DNA of 64,000 nt from Dictyobacter kobayashii (lineage in GTDB: Bacteria > Chloroflexota > Ktedonobacteria > Ktedonobacterales > Ktedonobacteraceae). Shown here one piece after another: positions 1 to 8,812 of the stretch (position 1 is its first letter; every line of letters begins with the position of its first letter). The stretch spans positions 4,402,001 to 4,466,000 of the forward strand of contig NZ_BIFS01000001.1 of NCBI RefSeq assembly GCF_003967555.1. The letters run 5' to 3'. The notes beneath the pieces were generated by a model. The model worked only from the letters and a program-made list of their open reading frames with translations, had not been told where the DNA came from and ran no database searches. A program made the translations under genes and the position numbers.

Positions 1-47
1 CGTAAAACAGTACGGTTGTCTGACTTGATCGAACTTGATGGCTCAAT

Positions 48-647
48 TTAAGCTTTAAGAGCCTGCCAGACGAGACGATGGATGACGGCACGGAAGCGTC
101 CCCAGTATGCCCAGCGTCCCGCTATATTTTCACTATATTGATCTCCAAGGTGTTCTAGATGTTCAGCCAGTGGTAGCAGTTCCTCTGGCGCTATCTCGCG
201 AAACTCTGCCACCTGCTCATCTTCATCTTCAACGCTGAGGGTGCCACCCAATTCGTCCAGTAAGAAGGCAAAAGTATAAAAGACAGGGGTCTGATCGGTG
301 TTTTCCAGATGGTAAGTGGCTACGGCCAGAAATTGTTTGACCTCGACCTGCAGGCCAGTCTCTTCCTGCGTCTCGCGCAACAGCGCGTCAAAAACATGTT
401 CGCCATGATTGATACCACCGGTCAGCAGACGATAGGCACCCTGTGGATAGAAGGTTTTAATCATAGTGAGTAAGCGACCATTTTTACGCCGGATGACCAT
501 ACATACTTCGCCATAGCGATCGGTTTTACTTAAGGGATCAAAACTTTCATGAATATGTAGAGTGTCAGATTGTACAATGGGTTGACCATAGCGTTGAACA
601 AGTTGCGCCAATTCGTCCTGAATGGCTTGTGGCAATGTAGAAAACAT
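48..647 (-). CDS. Nudix hydrolase
   Basis: Hydrolase of nucleoside-diphosphate-linked compounds, probably cytosolic; the substrate cannot be told from sequence. A complete Nudix box lies at residues 77-99 (GX5E, then X7, then RETQEETGL), with the metal-binding REXXEE core intact; the hydrophobic residue after RE is replaced by Thr. Length 199 aa. The start is supported by a GGAG motif about 8 nt upstream. It lies 28 bp downstream of the FAD protein on the same strand and is the last gene of a minus-strand run from cca. Family assignment is firm, specificity unknown. Confidence 0.9.
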   Translation of the reverse strand: MFSTLPQAIQDELAQLVQRYGQPIVQSDTLHIHESFDPLSKTDRYGEVCMVIRRKNGRLLTMIKTFYPQGAYRLLTGGINHGEHVFDALLRETQEETGLQVEVKQFLAVATYHLENTDQTPVFYTFAFLLDELGGTLSVEDEDEQVAEFREIAPEELLPLAEHLEHLGDQYSENIAGRWAYWGRFRAVIHRLVWQALKA

Positions 648-675
648 AGTAGAACTCCACTATTTTTTAGGAAAG

Positions 676-1710
676 TTATTGTTGGCTGATGAGTTGCTGG
701 GCCACCATTATACCATGTTCCATCGCGAGATGTAGCCGTCCACCCACAAAGGCATCTCCACTGAAGGCCAGTCGCTGTGGCAGCGTTTTAGCATTCAGCG
801 CATCACCATCCACTTTCTGTGCCGGTAACGCATAGCGCCAGCGCTGAATATCCGTAAATATTGGAGAAAGCAGCTCTTCCTGCAGCAGTTGCGCTATCAT
901 CTGTGCTACCTGCTGAATACACTCTGTATCGGAGGTCTCCATATGAGCTGCACTATACTCTGGCCCCATCTGCGCAATCAACATACCAGACTCTGGTGGG
1001 ACGCGCTCAGGAGCTTTCTCATGTTCCCAGGCAAGCCATGAAATGGGATGTTTTTTGTCGCTATTAACCAGCGCGTAATAAGGGCGTGTGCGCGGTTGGG
1101 GATGATAGCCCAGTATGATCGAGAGCAGTGGATTGTAGCTGGCGGGCGTCAACCGCTGTATTATCTCTTGCTGTAGCGCTGTTTCTATCTGGCTGGCCTG
1201 TATTAATTTTCTGGCTTGAGGAGCAGGCAATGTAATAAAGAGAAAATCAAAGCCAGCATAGTTATAGCCTGCGCTGTCATATAGCCGCCAGCCGCTTGCT
1301 TCTTGTTGCACGTTTATAATGCGCGTTTCAAATTGGATTGAGAGCCCTGTGGCCATTTTTTTGGGGAGGGTAGTCAGGCCGTTGCGGTAGTTCAGTTTCT
1401 GTTCAGCGTTTTGCTTCTCATCGCCAGCTTGAATATGGCCCTGTCCATCAAAGATCCAGACAGGTTTTTTGATATCGATCAGGTCGGGAGTCCGGAAACG
1501 TTCTGTGATAAGTGCCAGGCTGGCTGGTGTCCCTTCTTTGACATATTGGGCACCATGATCGTAAATAAAGCCCTCGCGTTTGCGGGTCGCTGCACGCCCA
1601 CCGACACCACGGCTCTTCTCAAACAACGTGACCGTATATCCGGCATCCTGGAATGAGTGGGCTGCAGCCAGTCCACTCATTCCAGCGCCCAGAATGGCTA
1701 CTGATGGCAT
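676..1710 (-). CDS. FAD-dependent amine oxidase-like oxidoreductase
   Basis: Flavoprotein of the NAD(P)/FAD amine-oxidase superfamily, closest in layout to the renalase-like bacterial group (344 aa). The N-terminus has the dinucleotide-binding GAGMSGLAAA motif at residues 8-17, followed by FEKSRGVGGRAATR, the second FAD-contacting signature. The C-terminus holds the conserved segment with SGDAFVGGRLH that closes over the flavin. The start codon follows a GAGGAT motif. No partner reveals its substrate. It is downstream of recN and upstream of the Nudix gene, probably co-transcribed. Broad family sure, reaction not. Confidence 0.85.
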   Translation of the reverse strand: MPSVAILGAGMSGLAAAHSFQDAGYTVTLFEKSRGVGGRAATRKREGFIYDHGAQYVKEGTPASLALITERFRTPDLIDIKKPVWIFDGQGHIQAGDEKQNAEQKLNYRNGLTTLPKKMATGLSIQFETRIINVQQEASGWRLYDSAGYNYAGFDFLFITLPAPQARKLIQASQIETALQQEIIQRLTPASYNPLLSIILGYHPQPRTRPYYALVNSDKKHPISWLAWEHEKAPERVPPESGMLIAQMGPEYSAAHMETSDTECIQQVAQMIAQLLQEELLSPIFTDIQRWRYALPAQKVDGDALNAKTLPQRLAFSGDAFVGGRLHLAMEHGIMVAQQLISQQ

Positions 1711-1752
1711 AATGGATCCTCTATCATTGCTAGCAATCGACTCCCACCCCCA

Positions 1753-3690
1753 CTAGCGCTCTATTGGTTCGATGGCTTTCTCAGGGACGGTTTTTTGTCG
1801 CCGCCAGTTGTCTTTCCACATGTTGGAACGTCCCAGCATCTCTTCGGCGCTCTTCATTGCAATATCGGTGACATTGCCGCCCATAATATGTGCAATCTCG
1901 CGTACACGTTGTTCTGGGCGCAATTCATTCACGATAGTCATCGTTCGATTATCGAAGATTTGCTTATTCACATTGTAATGGGTATCCGCAAACGCCGCAA
2001 TCTGTGGCAGGTGAGTGACACAGATAATCTGGTGATTGCTCGTCAATTGCCAGAGCTTTTCACCAACCACCTGGCCGCTACGCCCACTGATACCGGCGTC
2101 AATCTCGTCAAAGATCAAGGTCGGAGTCGCATCGGCATCTGCCAGAATCGTTTTTAGTGCCAGCATCAAGCGGGATGTCTCACCACCAGAGGCGATTTTT
2201 GTCAGTGGCTTAAAGGGTTCTCCAGGATTGGGGGCAATCAAGAATTGGACTCGATCTACACCGCTCATATCACAAGCATAGTATTCTTCGTCCTGACCAT
2301 TGAGGCTGACCGGGACCCCTTGTTCGTCTGCTAGTTGGACAATTTCTACCTGGAAGCGAGCACGGCGCATGTTCAGATCATTGAGCTGTTCTTCCATCGC
2401 GGTAGCCAGCGTCTGGGCTGCGGCAGAGCGTTGTTCTGAAAGTGACTGTGCCAGTACACCGATCTCTTTGCGGAACTGACCATCCTGCCGTTTGAGCTTT
2501 ATTATGAGCTCATCGCGATTATCGATTGTCTCAAGCTCGGCCTGATCGTTAGCCATATGCTGCAAGATCTCTTCGACCGTTGCCCCATATTTGCGTTTCA
2601 GCTTGGTAATCAGGTCCAGGCGCTCTTCAACCTCAGACAGCCGATTAGGATCATCCTCAATATCTGATTCATAGCTACTGATCGACGTTGCTACATCCTC
2701 AAGCTGATAGATCGCTCCCGCCAGCGTCTCCTCATATTCTTCCATAGATTTATCCAGGCGCACCAACTCACTTAGCGAGCGTTGGGCCTGGCGAATCTGG
2801 TCCAGTGCTGCCTGGAAGCCATCTCCTCCCAGGTCTGAACCTTGAATGGAGCCATAAATATGTGTGCAGAGTTCGCGTAAGCGCTCGGCATTACTGAGAA
2901 TCTTACGCTCCTCCTCCAGTTCCTCCACTTCTCCAGGACGCAAGTTTGCTTTCTCAATCTCCTCAATCTCGAAGCGCAGAAATTCAGCTCGCCGTTCCTG
3001 TTCACGGATATTTTGTTGTAGCGAGAGGAGCTTCTTGCGTGCATTGCGCCACTCGGTGACTTTCTCTCCCAGCTGTTCACGCATGGAGAGTGTCTCGGCG
3101 TAGCGGTCCAGGAAATTGATGTGTTGATCTGGTCGTAGCAGGCTGATATTTTCGCTTTGCCCATGGATATCCACTAACCAGCTAGCCACTTGCTGTAAGA
3201 TATGTAATGAGAGTGCACGCCCGTTTATACGGGCAACAGTACGTCCGGAACGGAAAATATCGCGGGTCAGAATCAGTTGTCCATCTTCGGGAACGAGATC
3301 ATATTCGCGCAAAAGCGCGGCCAGTGCTACGAGAGCATCGGCACTCTGAGAGGCCCCTGAAGAAGTTGTCCCCTGTTCGACCTGCTCAATTAAAGCTAGC
3401 AGAGGCGAACCATCGGAATCGTTGGCCTCTGAGCCTTCTTCGAATGGTAGCCAATCGGTAGGAAGTTGTGGGAGTGCCTCAACTGAGAAAACCCCCTCGA
3501 CTGTAGCGCGTTCGCAACCAGCACGGACGAACTCGGCCCCTATTTTCCCACCAAGTAACGCATTAACTGCGTCAATGATGATTGACTTACCCGCGCCTGT
3601 CTCGCCTGTGAACACATTAAAATTACGGTTCAGGCGGATCTGCAGGCGGTCAATAATAGCGAAATCTTTAATCGTTAACTCAATTAGCAT
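1753..3690 (-). CDS. recN: DNA repair protein RecN
   Basis: SMC-like ATPase acting in recombinational repair of double-strand breaks. It has Walker A GETGAGKS at residues 29-36, a long central coiled coil (about residues 200-430), an ABC-type signature around KIASGGETSR and Walker B LIFDEIDAGISG near residue 525, then the H-loop region ICVTHLPQIAAFAD. At 645 aa it is slightly longer than the usual 550-580, through an insertion of acidic and Ser-rich sequence after residue 75. The ATG lies inside the last codons of nadK (11-bp overlap) and has no strong Shine-Dalgarno of its own, which points to translational coupling. The nadK-recN pairing is known in Gram-positive bacteria. Confidence 0.97.
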   Translation of the reverse strand: MLIELTIKDFAIIDRLQIRLNRNFNVFTGETGAGKSIIIDAVNALLGGKIGAEFVRAGCERATVEGVFSVEALPQLPTDWLPFEEGSEANDSDGSPLLALIEQVEQGTTSSGASQSADALVALAALLREYDLVPEDGQLILTRDIFRSGRTVARINGRALSLHILQQVASWLVDIHGQSENISLLRPDQHINFLDRYAETLSMREQLGEKVTEWRNARKKLLSLQQNIREQERRAEFLRFEIEEIEKANLRPGEVEELEEERKILSNAERLRELCTHIYGSIQGSDLGGDGFQAALDQIRQAQRSLSELVRLDKSMEEYEETLAGAIYQLEDVATSISSYESDIEDDPNRLSEVEERLDLITKLKRKYGATVEEILQHMANDQAELETIDNRDELIIKLKRQDGQFRKEIGVLAQSLSEQRSAAAQTLATAMEEQLNDLNMRRARFQVEIVQLADEQGVPVSLNGQDEEYYACDMSGVDRVQFLIAPNPGEPFKPLTKIASGGETSRLMLALKTILADADATPTLIFDEIDAGISGRSGQVVGEKLWQLTSNHQIICVTHLPQIAAFADTHYNVNKQIFDNRTMTIVNELRPEQRVREIAHIMGGNVTDIAMKSAEEMLGRSNMWKDNWRRQKTVPEKAIEPIER

Positions 3691-4564
3691 GATTTGTTTC
3701 GTTAGCAGTCAGGTTATCGTTTCTTAACTTCGCGTTGATAATTTGATAAAAGTAAGTTGGCGGCCGGCGCCTGAGAAACCTGGTCGTATACTGACTCTTG
3801 CGGACAGTGATGATCGCGCCGTCTTTTACCTCCCGGTTCAGTTGGCCATCGGCAGAGAAAACACCATTCTGAGAGCCAGTAAAAATTTGTAGCTTGATGG
3901 TTGCTTCTGGCTGGATAATGAGCGACCGATCAGAGGCGAGATGGGCTGCGATCGGCGTCAGGACCATACTTTGGACCTGGGGATGCAACAATGGACCTCC
4001 AACCGCCATATTATAAGCAGTGGAACCTGTGGCGGTAGAAATAATGATGCCGTCAGCATAGCTCGTGTTATAGTAGTAATCATCCACCCAGACGCAGACT
4101 TGTACGACCCGAGGCCAGGTGCCACGGGCGATTACAATATCGTTCAGCGCCAGAAATTCTTCACGCTGACCATCTTGCTCAAGTACTGCGTGAAGCATTG
4201 CGCGCTCATCTACCCAGACGGAGCTATCGCCGTTAAGATAATAGCCCAGATCTTTTGCTATATCGTCTGGTTCCATCTCTGTAAGAAAGCCAACGCGTCC
4301 AAAGTTCACGCCAACGATTGGTACTCCTGTACTGGCGCACATACGAGCAGCATGTACAATCGTGCCATCACCACCCAAAACCAGTACCAGGTCGCAATCT
4401 TGAAACGAACTCTGGTCATAGGCAGGATCTGACTCCAGTCCTTCCTGGTGGATATCAATAGCACGGACAGTATGACCTTGCTTCTGCAGGGTCTGTACAA
4501 GTTGGGCTGCGAATTTGGACGAAGCTTGCTTGCGTCCCTGGTAGAAAATCGCAATCGTCTTCAC
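3680..4564 (-). CDS. nadK: NAD kinase
   Basis: ATP-dependent phosphorylation of NAD to NADP in the cytosol. The GGDGT motif is at residues 64-68 of the chosen product, followed by the conserved LNDIVIARG and GSTAYNMAVGGPLLHP segments that bind NAD. Length 294 aa, normal for the family. The GTG start at 4564 is preferred because GGAG lies 8 nt upstream; the reading frame is open to an ATG at 4660 and has an ATG at 4570 that directly abuts the GGAG, so those are less likely. The gene follows cca by about 120 bp and overlaps recN. Confidence 0.95.
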   Translation of the reverse strand: MKTIAIFYQGRKQASSKFAAQLVQTLQKQGHTVRAIDIHQEGLESDPAYDQSSFQDCDLVLVLGGDGTIVHAARMCASTGVPIVGVNFGRVGFLTEMEPDDIAKDLGYYLNGDSSVWVDERAMLHAVLEQDGQREEFLALNDIVIARGTWPRVVQVCVWVDDYYYNTSYADGIIISTATGSTAYNMAVGGPLLHPQVQSMVLTPIAAHLASDRSLIIQPEATIKLQIFTGSQNGVFSADGQLNREVKDGAIITVRKSQYTTRFLRRRPPTYFYQIINAKLRNDNLTANETNHAN

Positions 4565-4683
4565 TAACATCTCTCCAATTGGCAAGCGAGGGCGAACACG
4601 ACGTGCCGCCCTTACATGTTTAGCCTCAGTAATGGTACGCCATAGGGCGTGTATTGTCAACTATGTTTGTAGTATGAATGTTC

Positions 4684-6243
4684 TTATTTTTCACTGTCAG
4701 CCCGTATTTGTTGGAGCTTTTCTTCGGCGAACCAGAGCACATCCTCTTTAGAATGAATCTCTCCTTCTGCCTGAGCTTCTGCAATGGACTCCAGAAGTTG
4801 ACCAATCAAGGGGCCGGGCTGTAGATGGAAGCGACGGATGAGCTCTTCAGACTGGATCAGTCGCGGCGGTAAAATCTGTTCCCGCTCACGAATATAGTTG
4901 GTCAGAAGAGTCCGTACCGTGGCCAGGTGGCGCTGCCAATGGACCGTCAAAGGATCAGGTCCGCGCATTGACAGATGATCTGCCAGTGAGATCAAGGTTA
5001 CATAGATCCCGTTGGGTCCCATGTCTACGAAGTAGCGCCGGATGGCCCTGGGGGTAAGCATGGCATGGCTTAGCTGTCCTGGCCGCATGTGGTGCGCGAC
5101 CACCTGTTGAATCAGACGGCTGTCATGCGTGTTTACACTCAGGCGACGATTAATGTTTTGTGCCACTGGCACACCAGCCTGCGGATGATGATAAAACGTA
5201 ATATTGCCCTCTTCATCCACCGCGCGTGTGATGGGTTTCCCTATATCGTGTAAAAGAGCGGCCAATTTTAAGGGCGGTGACAGCAACCTGGCATATGAGA
5301 AAATATGTTGCTGTTCCGCTTCTCGCAAAAGCTCTTGTAGCGCCTGGAAATGACCCTCTCCCTCAATATCGAGTCCCGAATGTTGTAACTCATCAGAGTC
5401 CTGTTGCAAGATCCGCGCCAGTTTCTCCAGCATCGCGACCGCTTCAAGCGAGTGCTCAAAGACATCATAATGATGCAGGCTGGGTTGGGTCATGCCGCGT
5501 GCCGGTTCTAATTCTGGGATCAATACAGTGAGCAGGTGGTGATGATCTAAAAAGCGTAGCTGTTCACAGGCACCTGATGGACGCAAGAGTGCATATAGTT
5601 CTTCATGGATACGTTCATTGGCTACCTGCGGAAGTAGGTAGGCATCGCGCGCAATTAATTGCTGTGTAGCCGGCTCAATTGTTAGCTGATATTGACGGGT
5701 AAAGCGCATTGCTCGCAGCAGGCGTAGCGGGTCCTTCTGAAAGGTTGTATCGGATGTGACGCGTAACGTACGTGTATTGAGATCCGGTAGGCCACCTAAC
5801 GGATCTATGACCCTGGCTGCCAGCATCGATTGAGTCTCATTCAGTGATGTACACTGTGAGAAAGCGGCAACTACCTCATTAAAAGGAACTGCGAGCGCAT
5901 TGATAGTAAAATCGCGTTCATATAGGTCCTCTGCAATATCGTTCCCCTGGAGTGGTGAAATATCCAGAATCAGTTCCTGTTGCTCCTGCTTGACAATAAC
6001 GCGACTGGCCCTTTCATGCATAGGAGCATAGAAGCCGCCCAGATGATCCGCCAGGCGGCGTGCCAGATGATGTGTATTACCAGCTGTGGCGATGTCCCAA
6101 TCCGCGCAGGGTTTTTGCAGGAGTAGATTGCGTATCGAGCCTCCCACAAGATAGACTGGTTGCTTGTGCTCTTCAAACAACTGGCTGCTTCGTTGTAACG
6201 CATGCAAGACCCAGGAAGAGTGTATCAGTTCTTGTTTCGTCAT
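4684..6243 (-). CDS. cca: CCA tRNA nucleotidyltransferase with HD domain
   Basis: Class II nucleotidyltransferase that adds or repairs the 3'-CCA of tRNA. The head domain shows GGSIR at residues 34-38 and the catalytic DWD at 48-50, then the RDFTINALA and DPLRLLRAMRF motifs of the neck. A metal-dependent HD phosphohydrolase domain follows (LLHDIGKP near residue 333, with FYHHPQ and HHMRPGQL further on). Length 519 aa fits HD-containing CCA enzymes. It is the first gene of a minus-strand run with nadK, recN and two enzymes. Whether it does CC-, A- or full CCA-addition cannot be read from motifs alone. Confidence 0.95.
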   Translation of the reverse strand: MTKQELIHSSWVLHALQRSSQLFEEHKQPVYLVGGSIRNLLLQKPCADWDIATAGNTHHLARRLADHLGGFYAPMHERASRVIVKQEQQELILDISPLQGNDIAEDLYERDFTINALAVPFNEVVAAFSQCTSLNETQSMLAARVIDPLGGLPDLNTRTLRVTSDTTFQKDPLRLLRAMRFTRQYQLTIEPATQQLIARDAYLLPQVANERIHEELYALLRPSGACEQLRFLDHHHLLTVLIPELEPARGMTQPSLHHYDVFEHSLEAVAMLEKLARILQQDSDELQHSGLDIEGEGHFQALQELLREAEQQHIFSYARLLSPPLKLAALLHDIGKPITRAVDEEGNITFYHHPQAGVPVAQNINRRLSVNTHDSRLIQQVVAHHMRPGQLSHAMLTPRAIRRYFVDMGPNGIYVTLISLADHLSMRGPDPLTVHWQRHLATVRTLLTNYIREREQILPPRLIQSEELIRRFHLQPGPLIGQLLESIAEAQAEGEIHSKEDVLWFAEEKLQQIRADSEK

Positions 6244-6353
6244 ATCTGCTCACATAATATAGGTACAGATAATAGGTTTCTATCTGCGATCTCTGCCTTA
6301 TAGTATCATCTCTGTCTACCTATGCCAGCGTCTTGCTACAGACTGGCTATATC

Positions 6354-6598
6354 AGGGCTTTTTTATGTTCGTCCAGAGAGCGCAAGGAGATCACGAGCAA
6401 GCGATAGGATGTCTATTCTTTCAGGCGTGGAGTTGTGGTGGGTGGCCGCAGCCTCCTCCCATCTGCAAACATGGAGAATTACGAGCAAGCGATACAAGGC
6501 CCATTCTTTCAGGCGTGGAGAGTGTGTGGTGGGCGGCCGCCCACCACACACTCCCAACCCGGCGCCGCAGGCGCCAAAGAGGAACATGAAAAAGCCCT
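6354..6598. repeat. MITE-like palindromic element, copy A
   Basis: Fills most of the 507-bp gap between divergent cca and the FHA gene. Terminal inverted repeats of 17 bp (6354-6370 and 6582-6598, one mismatch) have the form AGGGCTTTTTCATGTTC. The centre is a perfect 34-bp palindrome at 6520-6553. Copy A is longer than copies B (19224-19381) and C (28460-28630) because about 95 bp of the left half, including ACGAGCAAGCGAT and CATTCTTTCAGGCGTGGAG-like sequence, is present twice. Flanks carry CTGGCTATAT on the left and CTGACTATAT on the right, a possible target duplication. No open frame of note. Confidence 0.85.
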
Positions 6599-6750
6599 GC
6601 TGACTATATATAGGTAACTTGTCATTCCCTACAGTCCCATGTATATTAAGGATATACTCATCAGAGCATGCTATTGTATGAAGGTAGGATGATTACGAGA
6701 AAGAGGGTAACAACAAGTGCTGCTCAGTACTTGTTCGTTGGGTACGTTAC

Positions 6751-7494
6751 ATGAGTGGAAGCCAAAACTATGGGGTGCTGCGTGTTGTGCGTGTGCGTTT
6801 TCCAGCGGACACTCCAAAGCACCTGGACAAATATCCCGCAGGTTTGTTTCCTGAAGAACGTCTGGTGTACGTATTGAAGGAGCGCGAGACCACTATTGGG
6901 CGTGCATTGAGCAATGATTTGATTTTAATGGACCCAAGTGTATCACGTGAGCATGCGCGCCTGATTTTTAATGGAGATAGCTGGTCTATTCATAATGTAA
7001 CGGAACAAAATCTGTTGCATGTCAATGGTAAGGCGGTTTCTGCTGGTGCAGAATACCCTCTCCAATCTCAGGATTTCCTGGTTATGGGCAATACTATGTT
7101 ACAGCTTATTGCTCCCAGGAGTGATCAGGGTATGTCTATCCTTGATGGCCATGAAGATGAGATTATCGAACAAATTCTCTCCTCCCAGATCCACCCAAAG
7201 GACGTCGCCAAAGATCCTAATGCCAATTCTACACGCTATGCGAGCGCCCTGGAGAGTTTACCTCATATCTCACCGACGAAAAAAACACCGGCAATCAACG
7301 GGAAGAATCATAATGCGCATACCCTTTCGCCAGAAACCTCTACCTGGTTATCTGACCAGCGAACTGCGATGGAGATGGATGCTCGTGCCTGGGCCGAGGA
7401 AGGGAAGTTCCTGGGGGGAGTATTACCCTGGAATTTGCCTTTCCTAAAGTCTGGAAAAGGACATTACGCTGGACGATCGGAGGGGTTATACTGA
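6751..7494 (+). CDS. FHA-domain protein (probably N-terminal part of a split FHA-PrsW gene)
   Basis: Forkhead-associated domain, a phosphothreonine-binding module. Residues about 45-125 show TTIGRALSNDLILMDPSVSREHARL, broken here as the TIGR, SNDL, SREHARL and VNG signatures typical of FHA. After residue 145 the chain becomes polar and low in structure. A run of six G at 7413-7418 is suspicious: one extra G would carry this frame on as SITLEFAFPKVWKRTLRW and straight into the downstream protease. In the present frame it ends after 25 unrelated residues. The kinase genes at 42 and 46.6 kb show that Ser/Thr phosphorylation partners exist nearby. Confidence 0.8.
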   Translation: MSGSQNYGVLRVVRVRFPADTPKHLDKYPAGLFPEERLVYVLKERETTIGRALSNDLILMDPSVSREHARLIFNGDSWSIHNVTEQNLLHVNGKAVSAGAEYPLQSQDFLVMGNTMLQLIAPRSDQGMSILDGHEDEIIEQILSSQIHPKDVAKDPNANSTRYASALESLPHISPTKKTPAINGKNHNAHTLSPETSTWLSDQRTAMEMDARAWAEEGKFLGGVLPWNLPFLKSGKGHYAGRSEGLY

Positions 7495-7499
7495 TCACC

Positions 7500-8618
7500 T
7501 TGCTGATCAGCGCCCTTACCGCCATTATTTTAAATAATCTATTGGGGATCGTCTCACTGGTGCAGGAAAGCCCTTTAAATATCTTATCTGTGTTGACCAT
7601 TCCCATTGTGGCCGCTCTTGGTATCAATCTACTCGTCAACTTCATTGATCGTTATGAACGTGAGCCCTGGTTTTTGCGCCTGGCTGCCTTTCTCTGGGGA
7701 GCCATTATCGCCATTCCTCCCACCACATTTATTGAAGGAAGTATCGATTCCTGGCGCAGCACCATTCTGGGTCCTCAGGCTGGCAAAGCCTTGCATGCGC
7801 TGTTCTCAGCCCTCAATGCCGGCATCACTGAAGAAACCGTCAAAGGCCTTGGTCTCTTGCTGCTCTTTATCGTCTTGCGCGATGAATTTGATAATGTCAC
7901 TGATGGCATTGTCTACGGCGCCCTGATTGGGGCTGGCTTTGCCATGGTCGAAAATATCTTTTATTTTGCCGGCAATCCCAAAGCCTTTCTTTTCTTGTTA
8001 ATCGGACGCATCGTATTGGGATGGCTGAGTCACTCAACCTTTACGATCTGTCTGGGCATTGCCCTGGGTTATATGCGGCATACGAGGGTGCGCTGGAAAC
8101 ATATCGTGATACCCATCATCGGCTATCTTATCGCTGTTGGCTTGCATACCGCCTTTGATTTCATCAACTTTTTTGCTAACTCGCTGGTACTGGCTTCACC
8201 GGACAATTCAAATATTGTTATGTTTTCGCTCTTTGCCAGCATCGGTGATTATATCTTACCTTTTATCGCTCAGATGGTGATCATTTACTGCCTGATTAAA
8301 TCACTGGCCCACGAAGCCGCTATCATTCGCGAGTTCCTGGCCTCCGAAGTCAGTGCTGGTATCGTGACGGTAGATGAATATGCCATGCTGCAGCATTCGT
8401 TTTTACGGGCCAAAATTGAACGCCGAGTCCTCTGGCAGCAAGGTTTTAAACAGTGGATACGTGTAAAGGCCCTCTATCAAACAGAGATCGGACTGGCCTT
8501 CCGCAAATGGCATGTCAGCATGGGCGATAAGCCCAAACTTGGCTATGTTCAACCCGAAGACGCCTATCGGCAACGCATCCAACACTTGCGCCAGAATATC
8601 CTCCTGGCCGAGAAATAA
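7500..8618 (+). CDS. PrsW-family intramembrane metalloprotease
   Basis: Multi-pass membrane protease of the CAAX/PrsW superfamily; PrsW cleaves the anti-sigma factor RsiW in Bacillus. All four core motifs are visible: EETVKG, MVENIFYF, LSHSTF and LHTAFDF, between about eight hydrophobic segments. The listed TTG start has a GGAGGGG 14 nt upstream, which is far. The same frame is open and protein-like upstream to the G run at 7413, so the product may really begin in the FHA gene. The cytosolic C-terminal tail of about 100 residues is basic and not typical of the family. Confidence 0.85.
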   Translation: MLISALTAIILNNLLGIVSLVQESPLNILSVLTIPIVAALGINLLVNFIDRYEREPWFLRLAAFLWGAIIAIPPTTFIEGSIDSWRSTILGPQAGKALHALFSALNAGITEETVKGLGLLLLFIVLRDEFDNVTDGIVYGALIGAGFAMVENIFYFAGNPKAFLFLLIGRIVLGWLSHSTFTICLGIALGYMRHTRVRWKHIVIPIIGYLIAVGLHTAFDFINFFANSLVLASPDNSNIVMFSLFASIGDYILPFIAQMVIIYCLIKSLAHEAAIIREFLASEVSAGIVTVDEYAMLQHSFLRAKIERRVLWQQGFKQWIRVKALYQTEIGLAFRKWHVSMGDKPKLGYVQPEDAYRQRIQHLRQNILLAEK

Positions 8619-8812
8619 ATAGTAGAATTGAAAAGTCCTGGATGCCGATAGTACATATATAAGGAAACCTTATCATGTGGTAGAGTATAGAAGAGAGTAA
8701 AAAAAATAGTTCAAGGTGTGACTGCGTCGAGGAAGAGCAGCCTTGACACCTCTTCTTATCACATGTTAGCATGAGCGCAAATGCACCTTAAGACAGAAAA
8801 GGATGGGTGATT

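Noticed and set aside
6322-6617. Short open frames within element copy A, and similar ones in copy C
   Set aside because: They exist because of the GC-rich palindrome; frames are not shared between copies, so the elements are non-coding.
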